Shown: piece after piece, positions 16,823 to 26,500 of the stretch | Position numbering within the stretch: the first letter of the stretch is position 1 | Layout of the letters: every line of letters begins with the position of its first letter | Source of the DNA: Microthrixaceae bacterium | GTDB lineage: Bacteria; Actinomycetota; Acidimicrobiia; Acidimicrobiales; Microtrichaceae | DNA length: 64,000 nucleotides | Assembly (NCBI GenBank): GCA_023957995.1 | Contig: JAMLGK010000005.1 | Span: 1 to 64,000 of the forward strand | Direction: 5' to 3' | The notes under the pieces: model-generated | What the model was told of the DNA's origin: nothing | Seen by the model: the letters and a program-made list of their open reading frames with translations, nothing else | The model's database searches: none | Made by a program: the position numbers and the translations under genes

Positions 16823-17785
16823 ATGCGTCGCACCGCCGTAGTCGGTCTTGTCACAATCGGCCTGTTCTCATTGGGTTGCTCGAACGGGGACGACACCGAT
16901 GCCCCAGCACCGGCAGGTGAACCCGAGCCCAGCACCACCACGATGGATTCAGAGACCACCACCACCGAACTCGACGACGGCGACGGCACCTTCACGGTTA
17001 CCACCGAGACCTTCACCGACGACTCCCGGCCGACCTCCGAGTCCATCCCACAGCGGTCCCTGCCGACCGACATCTACGTGCCCGGAGGCGACGGACCATT
17101 CCCCCTGATCATGCACGCCCACGGCATGGACGGCACCTCTGCGAAGTTCTCCGAGCTGCTCTCGAAGTGGGCCGAGGCCGGCTACATCGTGGTCGCTCCC
17201 AACTTCCCTCGCACCAACGGCGACGCGGATCCAGCCCTGCGCGATGTGGGCGACTACCTGAACCAACCCGGCGACGTCACCTACGTGCTCGACCAGGTGC
17301 TGGCCATGAACGAACCCGGTGGGGCCCTCGAGGGGAAGATCGCCACCGACCACATGGGTATCTCGGGGTTGTCGCTCGGCGGTGCCACCACCTACCCGCT
17401 GTTGTACAACTCGTGTTGCCAGGACGACCGTTATGTCTCGGGAATCCTGATGTCGGCACTCGAGTTGCCGTTCGATCCGGATGTGTACGACTACTCACGA
17501 CGAATCCCGATCCTGGTCTTCGCAGGCACCGCCGACGCCGCGATCCCCTACGAGATGCAGCAGGACATCGTCGCCAAGATCGCAGGACCCAAGTGGAGCG
17601 TGACGCTCATAGACGGCCAACACTCCCAGCCGTTCGAGAACAACCCGGCTCCCCAGGACCAGATCGTGTTCGATTCCACCCTGGATTTCTGGGCGCTGAC
17701 CCTGCGCGATGACCCCGGCGCAGCCGACCGACTTCTCGCCGACATCGATGTGGAAGGCGAGACGACCGTCGAGGTCACTCCCTGA
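16823..17785 (+). CDS. Secreted alpha/beta hydrolase lipoprotein (dienelactone hydrolase/lipase-like)
   Basis: The 320-residue protein begins with a short lipoprotein signal (GLVTIGLFSLGC) and an acidic Thr/Glu linker, then an alpha/beta-hydrolase domain. Visible catalytic elements are the oxyanion-hole segment MHAHGMDGT, the nucleophile elbow GISGLSLGGA (GxSxG), the acid in FAGTADAAIP and the histidine in DGQHSQPF. The architecture resembles chlorophyllase/lipase or PAF-acetylhydrolase-like enzymes acting on esters outside the cell. The substrate is unknown. The start is supported by the TACGCT box. Confidence 0.86.
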   Translation: MRRTAVVGLVTIGLFSLGCSNGDDTDAPAPAGEPEPSTTTMDSETTTTELDDGDGTFTVTTETFTDDSRPTSESIPQRSLPTDIYVPGGDGPFPLIMHAHGMDGTSAKFSELLSKWAEAGYIVVAPNFPRTNGDADPALRDVGDYLNQPGDVTYVLDQVLAMNEPGGALEGKIATDHMGISGLSLGGATTYPLLYNSCCQDDRYVSGILMSALELPFDPDVYDYSRRIPILVFAGTADAAIPYEMQQDIVAKIAGPKWSVTLIDGQHSQPFENNPAPQDQIVFDSTLDFWALTLRDDPGAADRLLADIDVEGETTVEVTP

Positions 17786-17831
17786 GTCCGCCCTCATCCC
17801 GGCCCGCCGGATGACCGATCGGTGGCCGTAG

Positions 17832-17837
17832 TACCGT
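17832..17837 (+). promoter_or_regulatory. Leaderless -10 box (TACCGT)
   Basis: TACCGT lies 7 nt before the GTG at 17845. Confidence 0.55.
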
Positions 17838-17844
17838 CACGAGC

Positions 17845-18390
17845 GTGACCTCCGGTCGACCTCGACCTCCGGCAGCACGACCCCCTGCACCTCCTTCCGG
17901 GCCGGCGACTCAGCCCGGGTCGGCGGAGGCACCGACCGACAACGTGTCCGAGGGGACCGGACCGCGGGACACACCGGCTGGGCCGAAGGTCAGGAGCCTG
18001 ACCCTGCGCAGTGCCTGGATCGTGTTGGGTCTCGGCCTGACGGGCATCGGTGGACTGGGGATCATCGTGCCGGGACTGCCGAGCACGGTGTTCTTCGTGG
18101 GGGCCGCGGCATGCTTCTCGCGATCCAGCCCCCGGTTCGAACGATGGCTGCTGTCGCTTCCCCTCGCGGGCCGGCTCGTGGACGACTTCCGAGAAGGCAG
18201 GGGGATGCCGTTGCGTTCCAAGGCCGTGACCGTGATCCTCATCTCGGTCTTCACCTCCGTGGCGGTGCTCAGGGTGGAGCTGCTCTGGCTGTCGGCACCG
18301 ATCGCCGTGCTGGGTCTCACGGGGATCGGAGTAGTCACCTTCTGGGTACCGACCTGGACGGGCGAGGATCTGTCCGGCGGAACCGCCTGA
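17845..18390 (+). CDS. DUF454 (YbaN-like) membrane protein
   Basis: The 181-residue protein has a Pro/Ala-rich disordered N-terminus (~50 residues) and a DUF454 domain with hydrophobic helices. Diagnostic segments are GGLGIIVPGLPSTVFFVGAA, CFSRSSPRFERWLL and a downstream pair of helices starting VTVILISVFTS. The family is widespread in bacteria with no established function. The start GTG at 17845 follows a TACCGT box. A hairpin with 8-bp arms overlaps the stop codon and could terminate transcription. Confidence 0.86.
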   Translation: MTSGRPRPPAARPPAPPSGPATQPGSAEAPTDNVSEGTGPRDTPAGPKVRSLTLRSAWIVLGLGLTGIGGLGIIVPGLPSTVFFVGAAACFSRSSPRFERWLLSLPLAGRLVDDFREGRGMPLRSKAVTVILISVFTSVAVLRVELLWLSAPIAVLGLTGIGVVTFWVPTWTGEDLSGGTA

Positions 18391-18420
18391 CCGGCCGGAC
18401 CGCTCAGCCCTCGCCGGTCA
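18388..18420. terminator. Possible terminator hairpin after the DUF454 gene
   Basis: Arms TGACCGGC (18388-18395) and GCCGGTCA (18413-18420) are perfectly complementary across a 17-nt loop. There is no U-run, as is usual in high-GC actinobacteria. Confidence 0.4.
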
Positions 18421-18478
18421 GTGCCGATGGTTCTCGCGTAGGACGCCGCCAGGGCCCCACTGGGAACCAAGGAGATCC

Positions 18479-19819
18479 ATGCCTGCCGAGGATTCAGAAC
18501 TGCACGAGTGCCGCAGGGCGGCAACGAAACCGCCTGCGGGCTGGCACCTGCGGAGGTCGTCGGTCAGCCGACTGGTCGCGATGGTGATGGTCGTGTTGTT
18601 GGCGGGAGCGGCCTGTTCTTCGGGGAAGGCGGACGAATCCCGACCCGAACCCTCGACCGACGAACGGGACACCGGGACTGCGGTCTCCGCCACGAACGAC
18701 TGCAGGCCATCGGTCGGGGAGGACTCCGAACTCGCCGGGCAGATCGTGGGGATCGCTGAGTCCTACCTGGCCGACAACGACCTGCGCTCGGTGATCCTGA
18801 GCGTGACCCGCGGTGATGAGAACCTCGTGACGGCAGTGATGGGCGAGTCCATCGACGGCGTACCGGCCGAGACATCGATGCGCTTCTACAACGGTGCGGT
18901 GGTGTTCAGCTATCTCGGGACCGCGATGTTGGCGCTGGCCGAGGATGGCGAATTCGACATCGATGCGCCGATCGACACCTGGGTCGAGGGTGTTCCCGGT
19001 GGCGACGAGATCACACCCCGGATGCTCATGGCATCGATGTCGGGGTTGGTCGACTTCGTGACGATGGAGTCATGGATCGAGGAGCTCTACGAGAACCCGT
19101 TCACCCCGTTCACCACCGATGAGCTCGAAGCTCTCGTGTTCGCCGAACCACTTGCGTTCGAACCGGGCACCAACGTGGCCTACTCACACCTCGGGTTCCG
19201 TCTCGCTGGTGAGGTGCTCGAAGCAGCCACCGGTCGGCCGCTCCCGGAGCTGCTCGACGAACTCGTCGTCGAGCCACTCGGCCTCGACGCGACCGAGTTC
19301 ACCGAGACCGTCCAGTTCGATGGCCCGGTGCTGCGCACCTACACCGACGAACGGGGTGTCTACGAGGAATCCACCGGCTGGAGTCCCGACTGGGGTGTAC
19401 CGGCGGGAGCCACACAGGTGACCAACATCTGCGACCTGGTGCGTTCGGCCGCCGGGATCGGCTCCGGGGAGTTGTTGGGCCCCGAGGCCATGGAGACCCT
19501 TCTGACTCCCGGCGACGCGGACCTCGGCACACCGACCGACCAGTGTCCCCAGTGCATCCCGACCGACGACACCCTGCACCTGGGAATGGGTGTGAGCGTC
19601 GCCGGCGACTGGGTGATCCAGACCCCTTTGTTCACCGGTATCGCGGCGGTACAGGCCTACCTGCCGCCGGCGGATCCCGATGGCGAGGGGCTGGCGATCG
19701 CGGTGGCCAACACCTACGGACCCTCGGGTGACGTGGGCGTCAACGGCTCCACCGCGATCATGGCGCAGATCGCCGAGCTGCTCGCTCCCGCATCCCCCCT
19801 ACCACCGCAGATCGGCTGA
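18479..19819 (+). CDS. Beta-lactamase-fold lipoprotein with lost catalytic residues
   Basis: The 446-residue protein has a hydrophobic signal ending LAGAACSSG (lipobox) after an unusually long basic N-terminus, then a serine-hydrolase (class C beta-lactamase/PBP4*) domain. Where the family has GSxTK, this protein reads RFYNGAVVFSYLGTAML, so the nucleophile Ser and the Lys are both replaced. The Y-x-N motif is AYSHLGF, with His for Asn. The scaffold segments SMSGLVDF, FEPGTNVAYSHLG and PLGLDAT are otherwise well conserved. It is probably a non-catalytic ligand-binding derivative. The ATG at 18479 has a textbook AAGGAG Shine-Dalgarno, unlike most genes here. Confidence 0.82.
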   Translation: MPAEDSELHECRRAATKPPAGWHLRRSSVSRLVAMVMVVLLAGAACSSGKADESRPEPSTDERDTGTAVSATNDCRPSVGEDSELAGQIVGIAESYLADNDLRSVILSVTRGDENLVTAVMGESIDGVPAETSMRFYNGAVVFSYLGTAMLALAEDGEFDIDAPIDTWVEGVPGGDEITPRMLMASMSGLVDFVTMESWIEELYENPFTPFTTDELEALVFAEPLAFEPGTNVAYSHLGFRLAGEVLEAATGRPLPELLDELVVEPLGLDATEFTETVQFDGPVLRTYTDERGVYEESTGWSPDWGVPAGATQVTNICDLVRSAAGIGSGELLGPEAMETLLTPGDADLGTPTDQCPQCIPTDDTLHLGMGVSVAGDWVIQTPLFTGIAAVQAYLPPADPDGEGLAIAVANTYGPSGDVGVNGSTAIMAQIAELLAPASPLPPQIG

Positions 19820-19877
19820 ACCGCACAGAGCTTGGTGCGCTCACCGGCTGACGGCGCCGCGTGTCACACCGGCTCCC

Positions 19878-19883
19878 TAGTGT
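19878..19883 (+). promoter_or_regulatory. -10 box (TAGTGT) of the recCBD operon
   Basis: TAGTGT lies 23 nt before the recC ATG (19907), leaving a short leader containing GGGAG, so recC is an SD-led gene. Confidence 0.5.
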
Positions 19884-19906
19884 CGGGGACATGGCCCGGG
19901 AGACAG

Positions 19907-22900
19907 ATGCTGCGCGTTCACGCCGCTGAAGGTCTTCGCGAGCTCGCCCTGGATCTGGCAGAGATCCTGGCCGACCCGCTGAGCGACCCGATGGCATCGG
20001 AGCTGATAGCCGTTCCGACCGTCGGCATGCAGCGTTGGCTCTCCCTCGAGCTGTCCCGTCACCTCGGCGCCTCACGTCCCGGTGCTGGAGACGGGGTGAG
20101 TGCCAACATCGAGATGGTGTTCCCCGCCGAGTTCATGGCGAGGATCCTCCACGGCGCTTCGGGCTCCGATCCGGCCGGATCGCCTGCAGCCGACGGCACC
20201 GCGGCGATGGCCGCCCTCGCTGATGATCCATGGCGACTCGAACGGGTGGCCTGGATCCTGCTGGAGGAGCTGCACGGCTCGCGGGTCGAGCAGGCCGACG
20301 ACGAGACTCCCCCGCCGGAGCATCTCGGACACCGCCTCGAACTCGCCCCCGGTGCCACCGAGTGGGCCAGGGCGAGGCGACTCGCTGACCTGTTCGACAC
20401 CTACATGACCCATCGCCCCGAGATGATCCGACGCTGGCGCTCCGGCGATGACTGCAACGGAGTCGGCGATCCGATCGATGAGGCGGCTGCCTGGCAGCCC
20501 GAACTGTGGCGCCGGGTGCGTCAGAGGATCGGCGTTCCCAGCCCACCCGAGGCCGCAATCGCCTCGATGGAGCAGCTGCGCTCGGGACAACACCAGGGCG
20601 ATCTCCCCGAGAGGGTCTGCCTGTTCGGGCTCACCACCGTGCCCGGCGGTGCACCGATGCTCGAACTGCTCGACGCGCTGGCCACACAGCGGGAGGTCCA
20701 CCTGTTGTTGAGCCAGCCCTCGCTCGGCCTCGCCCGGGACGTCGCGGAGTCGGCACCAGCGGTCGACTCCACCGGCCTGCCGCGCTCGCTCGACCGGTCC
20801 GCCGAACTGGTGCACCATCCCCTTCTGCGCTCCTGGGGTCGTTCCTCTCGCGAGACCATGGTCCTCGTGGGCAATCGACTGGCCGATTCGCCCGGAGGCC
20901 ACACCGAGCCCGACCCGACAGGTGCCCCTCGTCCGGCCACCGTCCTCGGTGCCCTTCAGGCCGATCTGCTCGCAGACCGGGCTCCGTCGGCAGACTTGGT
21001 ACCGACCGCGGAAGACACCTCGGTGGTCATCCACTCCTGTCACGGCGAGACCCGACAGGTCGAGGTGCTGCGCGACCAGATCCTGCACCTCCTGGCCGAC
21101 GACCCGACGCTGGCCGAGGACGACATCGCGGTCATCTGTCCGGCTCTCGACCGGTTCGCTCCACTGATCGAGAGTGTCTTCGGCCGGCCTGATGGCGTCG
21201 GGTTCCCTCCACCGGAGCCGAGCCACCCCGACGACCCTCCCGCAGGTGATGCTCGGGACTCCTCGGTGCCGAGGTTGCGCTACAGACTCGCGGACCGTTC
21301 ACTCGGTGGCTCCTACGAGCTGTTGGCTGCCCTCGGATCACTGGTCGAGCTGATGGCCAGCCGGTTCTCCGAACGTGCCGTGGTCGACTTCGCGTCCCTT
21401 CCGGTGGTCCGCAGGTCGTTCGGCTTCGACGAGAACGACCTGGGCCTGATCGCGGATTGGGTCGAGGCCACCAACGTGCGTTGGGGTCTCGATGGATCCC
21501 ACCGCGCCCGCTCAGGAGTTCCTGCCGAACACACCAGCGGCACGTGGTCGCGTGCTCTGGACCGCCTGCTCATCGGGGTCACCACTAGTGAGGACCCTGC
21601 ACTGCTTGCCGAGGGCGAGTTGCTCGCGGTGCCGGTCGAGGGCAGCGGGGTCTCTCTCGCAGGCCGGTTCGCCCAACTGCTCCGAGTGCTCGAATCGCTC
21701 CACCACGCAACGCAGGAGGACCACACCATCGAGCTGTGGGTGGAGTTGTTGGCCGCTGCAGCACGAGAGCTGTTCCAGGTCGAACGCGACCGCCACTGGG
21801 AACTCCAGCGACTCGAATCCCTCCTGGCCACGATCGTGGCCGATGCCGATGGTTCACAGGTGCCGTTGTCGCTGGCCGACCTGCGCCACCTCATCGGCGG
21901 CCACCTCGGCGCACCCACTGGCCGCCCGGGGTTCTTCCGGGGCGGGATCACCGTGTCCTCACCGACGCCGCTGCGTGGGATCCCCCACCGTGTGGTGTGC
22001 ATCCTCGGCATGGACCAGAGCGCTTTCGGCATCTCGGGCGTCGACGGCGACGACCTGATCGGAGCCGACCCCCACACCGGCGACCGGGACCGCCGCACCG
22101 ACACCCGTCAGACTCTGCTCGACACCCTGCTGGGCGTGCGCGAACACCTGGTCATCCTGCGCAACGGCGCAGACGTGATCACCAACCAACGGATCTTCCC
22201 CGCGGTCGTGCTCGCCGAGTTGATCGACGCGATCGGCGCCACCGTGCATCCCGAACACCGTCAGAGCTTCCTCGAAGGCCTCACGATCACACATCCGAGG
22301 CAACGTTTCGACGAACTCAACTTCACTCCCGGTCCACCAACCGCTGCGACGAGCGAGGGGCGCCACCCAACGGGCGCCACCGCGGGGTCCGCCCGTCCGT
22401 GGAGCTTCGATCCGGTTGCGTGTGCGGGAGCCAGCGCCCGGCGCAAGCGATCGACGCGCCCTGCGTTCATCGAGGAGCGTCTGGCGCACGACGACCCTCG
22501 GGTTCGCAGCGCCGAGGGTTCCACCCGCAGGATCCAGCTCGGCACCCTGAAGCGGTTCCTCGACCATCCACCCAGGTTCTTCCTTCAGCGGGTGCTCGAG
22601 ATGCAGCTCTCGGAGACCCCCGAACGCGATCAGACCGAACGCCTCTTCGCGCCCGTCGGCTCCAGCGGTATCCCCCCGGCCCCGGCTGGCCGCGACCTAC
22701 CGGTGGAACTCAGCCCGCTCGAACGGTGGGCGGTGTGGAACCGCCTGCTGCAGCACCGCCTCGACGGCAGGGACTCGAATTCGTTCTCGGTGGTGGAACA
22801 AGCACGCGACGGCCTTCCACCCGGTGCGCTCGGCCACGAATACCTGGAATCCGGTGAGTTGGTCGTGGAGGCACTGCTGCGAGCGCGCGACGCCACCGGT

Positions 22901-23521
22901 GTCGGCTCGGCCGAGCCGCGCGAGGTGCCCGTCGAGGTGGTTCTGCGCGATGGGACGGTGGTGTTCGGGTCGGTCCGCGACGACTGCGGACACACGCCCG
23001 GGCCGGTTTCGACATCGATGTCGAAACTCAAGGACAAGTACCGCCTCCAGGCCTGGCTCGACCTGCTCGCTCTCACCGCCACCGAACCCGATGAGCCCTG
23101 GCGGTCGGTACTGCTCAACAGGAAGGACGCCAAGGGCGCCATCACGGCGCTGGAGCTGCAGATGACCGGCGATGAGGGAGCCAGCCGCCGGCTCGCGGCT
23201 GTCACCGCACTGGAGTCCGCGGTCGAACTGCTGCGAATGGGTCTGCGCGAACCGCTGCCGCTGTTTCCGAACCTGTCCGGCGAGCTCTACCGCGGCCGTG
23301 GTTCTGCGAAGTCCTGGAGCGGCGATGCCTTTCCGGGTGATGGCGAGGACACCTGGATCCGCACAGCTTTCGACCATGCCACCTACGAACAGATCACGGC
23401 CATGGAGATCCTCCCCCACGATCCACCGGGCGACGCGCGGGACAGGGCGGGTCGCTACGCAGAGCATCTCTGGTCGCTGTATGACCGAACGGCGCCCGAC
23501 CGGCCACTGGAAATCCCATGA
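19907..23521 (+). CDS. recC: Exodeoxyribonuclease V subunit gamma, RecC
   Basis: The 1204-residue subunit has the RecC architecture. The N-terminus reads VPTVGMQRWLSLELSRHLG, a helicase-like region includes VCLFGLTTVPG, and the C-terminal part resembles an inactive nuclease fold. RecC binds the 3' strand and scans it for Chi while clamping RecB and RecD. It has no Walker A motif, as expected. The length is close to that of E. coli RecC. The ATG at 19907 has GGGAG upstream; the longer frame from 19832 is rejected. recB starts within its stop codon (ATGA), so the subunits are translationally coupled. Confidence 0.94.
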   Translation: MLRVHAAEGLRELALDLAEILADPLSDPMASELIAVPTVGMQRWLSLELSRHLGASRPGAGDGVSANIEMVFPAEFMARILHGASGSDPAGSPAADGTAAMAALADDPWRLERVAWILLEELHGSRVEQADDETPPPEHLGHRLELAPGATEWARARRLADLFDTYMTHRPEMIRRWRSGDDCNGVGDPIDEAAAWQPELWRRVRQRIGVPSPPEAAIASMEQLRSGQHQGDLPERVCLFGLTTVPGGAPMLELLDALATQREVHLLLSQPSLGLARDVAESAPAVDSTGLPRSLDRSAELVHHPLLRSWGRSSRETMVLVGNRLADSPGGHTEPDPTGAPRPATVLGALQADLLADRAPSADLVPTAEDTSVVIHSCHGETRQVEVLRDQILHLLADDPTLAEDDIAVICPALDRFAPLIESVFGRPDGVGFPPPEPSHPDDPPAGDARDSSVPRLRYRLADRSLGGSYELLAALGSLVELMASRFSERAVVDFASLPVVRRSFGFDENDLGLIADWVEATNVRWGLDGSHRARSGVPAEHTSGTWSRALDRLLIGVTTSEDPALLAEGELLAVPVEGSGVSLAGRFAQLLRVLESLHHATQEDHTIELWVELLAAAARELFQVERDRHWELQRLESLLATIVADADGSQVPLSLADLRHLIGGHLGAPTGRPGFFRGGITVSSPTPLRGIPHRVVCILGMDQSAFGISGVDGDDLIGADPHTGDRDRRTDTRQTLLDTLLGVREHLVILRNGADVITNQRIFPAVVLAELIDAIGATVHPEHRQSFLEGLTITHPRQRFDELNFTPGPPTAATSEGRHPTGATAGSARPWSFDPVACAGASARRKRSTRPAFIEERLAHDDPRVRSAEGSTRRIQLGTLKRFLDHPPRFFLQRVLEMQLSETPERDQTERLFAPVGSSGIPPAPAGRDLPVELSPLERWAVWNRLLQHRLDGRDSNSFSVVEQARDGLPPGALGHEYLESGELVVEALLRARDATGVGSAEPREVPVEVVLRDGTVVFGSVRDDCGHTPGPVSTSMSKLKDKYRLQAWLDLLALTATEPDEPWRSVLLNRKDAKGAITALELQMTGDEGASRRLAAVTALESAVELLRMGLREPLPLFPNLSGELYRGRGSAKSWSGDAFPGDGEDTWIRTAFDHATYEQITAMEILPHDPPGDARDRAGRYAEHLWSLYDRTAPDRPLEIP

Positions 23522-26500
23522 GTGAGCACTCCGGCGCAGCAGACCCACGACCGGCGTTCGATCCCCTGGGCCCCCTCGACGGCGGCCGCCTCGCGGTCGA
23601 GGCCAGCGCTGGTACCGGCAAGACCTACGCGCTGTCGACGCTCGCGGCGCGCCACATCTCCGAACGCGACGTGCCGATCAGGGAACTGTTGGTGGTCACC
23701 TTCACCCGGGCCGCCGCGGCGGAGCTCCGCGACCGCCTGCGCGGCCGCCTGCTCGAGTTCGCAGCGGCCCTGGAATCCACCGACGAGCCCGACGACGAGG
23801 TGCTGGCGGCGGTGCGTTCCGAGGAACCCGAGCTCCGGCTGGCACGCGTCCAGACGGCCATCTCGGAGTTCGACTCGGCAACCATCACGACGATCCACGG
23901 TTTCGCACAGCAGATCATCGGCACTCTCGGATCCACCGCCCGGACCGACCCCGACGCCGTGCTGGTGGATGACACCGACGAGCTGGTCACCCAGGCCGCC
24001 ACCGATGTCCTGGCCGGCGAGGTTCTGACCAACGACGACCCCGCACTGTCACACATCACGCTCACGACACTGCGACGCAGCGCCCTGCTGTTCCTGGGCA
24101 ACCCCGGGTCGCGTTTCGAACCGGCTCCCGACCTCGTCGGCCCTGGTGGCCAGGTCGGCGACGACAGTGCCGACGGCGAGAACAACGACGGCGAGGACGG
24201 CGACGGTGAACAGGGTGAGATCGATGCCGCTGCAGCCATCCTGCGGCGTCTCACCGACCAAGTGGTTCAGCGGGTCGCGGCGCACCGCACCGGGGTGGGC
24301 ACGCTGTCCTTCGACGACCTCCTGGTCCGTCTGCGCGACATCCTGGTCGACCCGCAGGCCGGAAGTACGGCCCGAACCGCTCTGGAGTCCCGCTTCTCGG
24401 TTGCGTTGATAGATGAGTTCCAGGACACCGATCCGGTCCAGTGGTCGGTTTTCAATACCCTCTTCGGAGGCTCTCCCGATCCACAGAAGCGCTCGATGGT
24501 CATGGTGGGAGACCCCAAACAGGCGATCTACGCGTTCCGCGGCGCCAACGTGCACACCTATCTCCAAGCCGTGCGGGATCCGGCCACCGAGGTCCGCAAG
24601 CTGGCGACCAACTGGCGCTCCGATCCTGCGCTGCTGAAGTCCACCGCCACCCTCCTGCGCGGCAGCACCTTCGGTGCCGACGACATCTCCTTCCACGATG
24701 TGGCTCCGGCCACACGAAATCTGGACCGCGGTTTCACCGACTCCCAAGGCAGTGCCCTGCCGGCCATCTCCCTGCGGGCGGCACTCGGCGACGAGGTGAC
24801 TCGCCAGAAAGCGAAGAAGCGCCCCGCATACGTCGAACAGGGAGCGCAGGTGGTGTTCGCCGACCTGGCACGTCATGTGCGCTGCCTTCTCGAGGAGTCG
24901 CGGATCCCCGACGACGAACAGGACGACGGCGTCGCGCTTCGGCCGCTGCGCCCCGACGATGTTGCGGTACTCATCGCCAAGAACGCCCAGGGGCCTGCGG
25001 TGCGCGACGCCCTTGGTGAGCTGGGAATCCCCGCGGTGATCGCACGCGGCGACAGCGTGCTCAACTCCGAGGCCGCCACCCATTGGCACCGGCTGCTCCA
25101 CGCCATCGCCCGACCGTCGGATCCGCGCCGTGTCCGGGCTGCCTGCACCAGCTGGTTCTTCGGTATGGACGCCGCCTCCATCGCAGCGATGTCCGACCAG
25201 GAGACCACCCTGCGGCAGGAAGAGCTCCACGAGTGGGGCACCCTGTTGAGCCGCGAGGGGGTCTCGGCGATGGTCGGACGGATCCTGACCGAGACCGCGA
25301 TCGCCGCCAGGGTCCTGGCGCTGCCCCAGGGCGACCGCCACATGACCGACCTCGACCACCTGGCCGAGCTGCTCTGTGGCGCGGTGGGGGCCAACACGGG
25401 CCCGGTCGGTCTGCTCGAGACCTTCGAGGATCTGGGTGTGCGCGCCGAGGACGGCGACCCCGAAACCGACGTGGCCGCGCGCAGGGTCGAGTCGGAGTCC
25501 CGCGCGGTGCAGATCATGACCACGTTCGTGGCCAAGGGCCTCGAGTTCCCCGTCGTGTGCTGTCCCACGCTGTGGGACAGTGCGGGCACCAGTGCCAGGG
25601 ACCACATCTGGTGGGACGGCGCGGCTCAGAACCGCGTCGTCGACCTGGCCCCCGGGCTCAAGTGGGGCTCACCCGACGAGCATTCCGAACGCAAGCGTCT
25701 CGCCACCGAGGAACTGGCCGGCACCAACCTGCGGCTGTTGTATGTGGCGCTCACCCGTGCCCAGCACCACACCGCCATCTGGTGGCTACCCACCACCGCA
25801 GCCTGGAGGACCGGGCTGGCAAGGGTCCTGTTCGCACGCGACGAATCGGGCGCGATCGACCGGGAGCTCTTCGCAGCGCCGACGGTGCGACACCTCGATG
25901 ACGACGCGACGATGGAGTCACTCGAATCGCTCGTCCGCAGGCAACCGGAAGCGCTCGAAGCAGTCATCGTCGGCACGACCGCACAGGCCGCCGATGACCG
26001 GGCCTGGACCGGCTCGACCGGGGATACCGCCGCACCGTTGGCAGTCGCCACTCTCGGCCGCACTCTCGACCGGGCGCGGGGACGGTGGTCCTTCACCGCC
26101 ATCGCTGCACGACACAACACCGGTTCACACCACGGCTACGACGCCGAGGGCGACACCGTCGGAGACGCCGCCAACCAGGACGAGGGCGGTCCTGACGAAG
26201 GCGATCCTGACGAGACCGCGACCGGCGATGTCGCTGCCGAGCAGAGCACCTCCGGGGAAGGCCCGGCCGCCCTCCCCCTCGGACCGATAGCGGGTGGAGC
26301 GACCTTCGGAACGCTGGTCCACGAGATCCTCGAACGGGTCGACTTCTGTTCGGAGAACCTGCTGGAGGATCTGCGCGACCTCGTCGGCCAACGACTCCGG
26401 TTCAACCCCTGGCCCGTGGACCATTCGCTGCTGGCGAGCGGAATCGCCGCGGTGATCGAGACCCCGTTGGGACCATTGTTCGACGGCAGGCCACTCCGCA

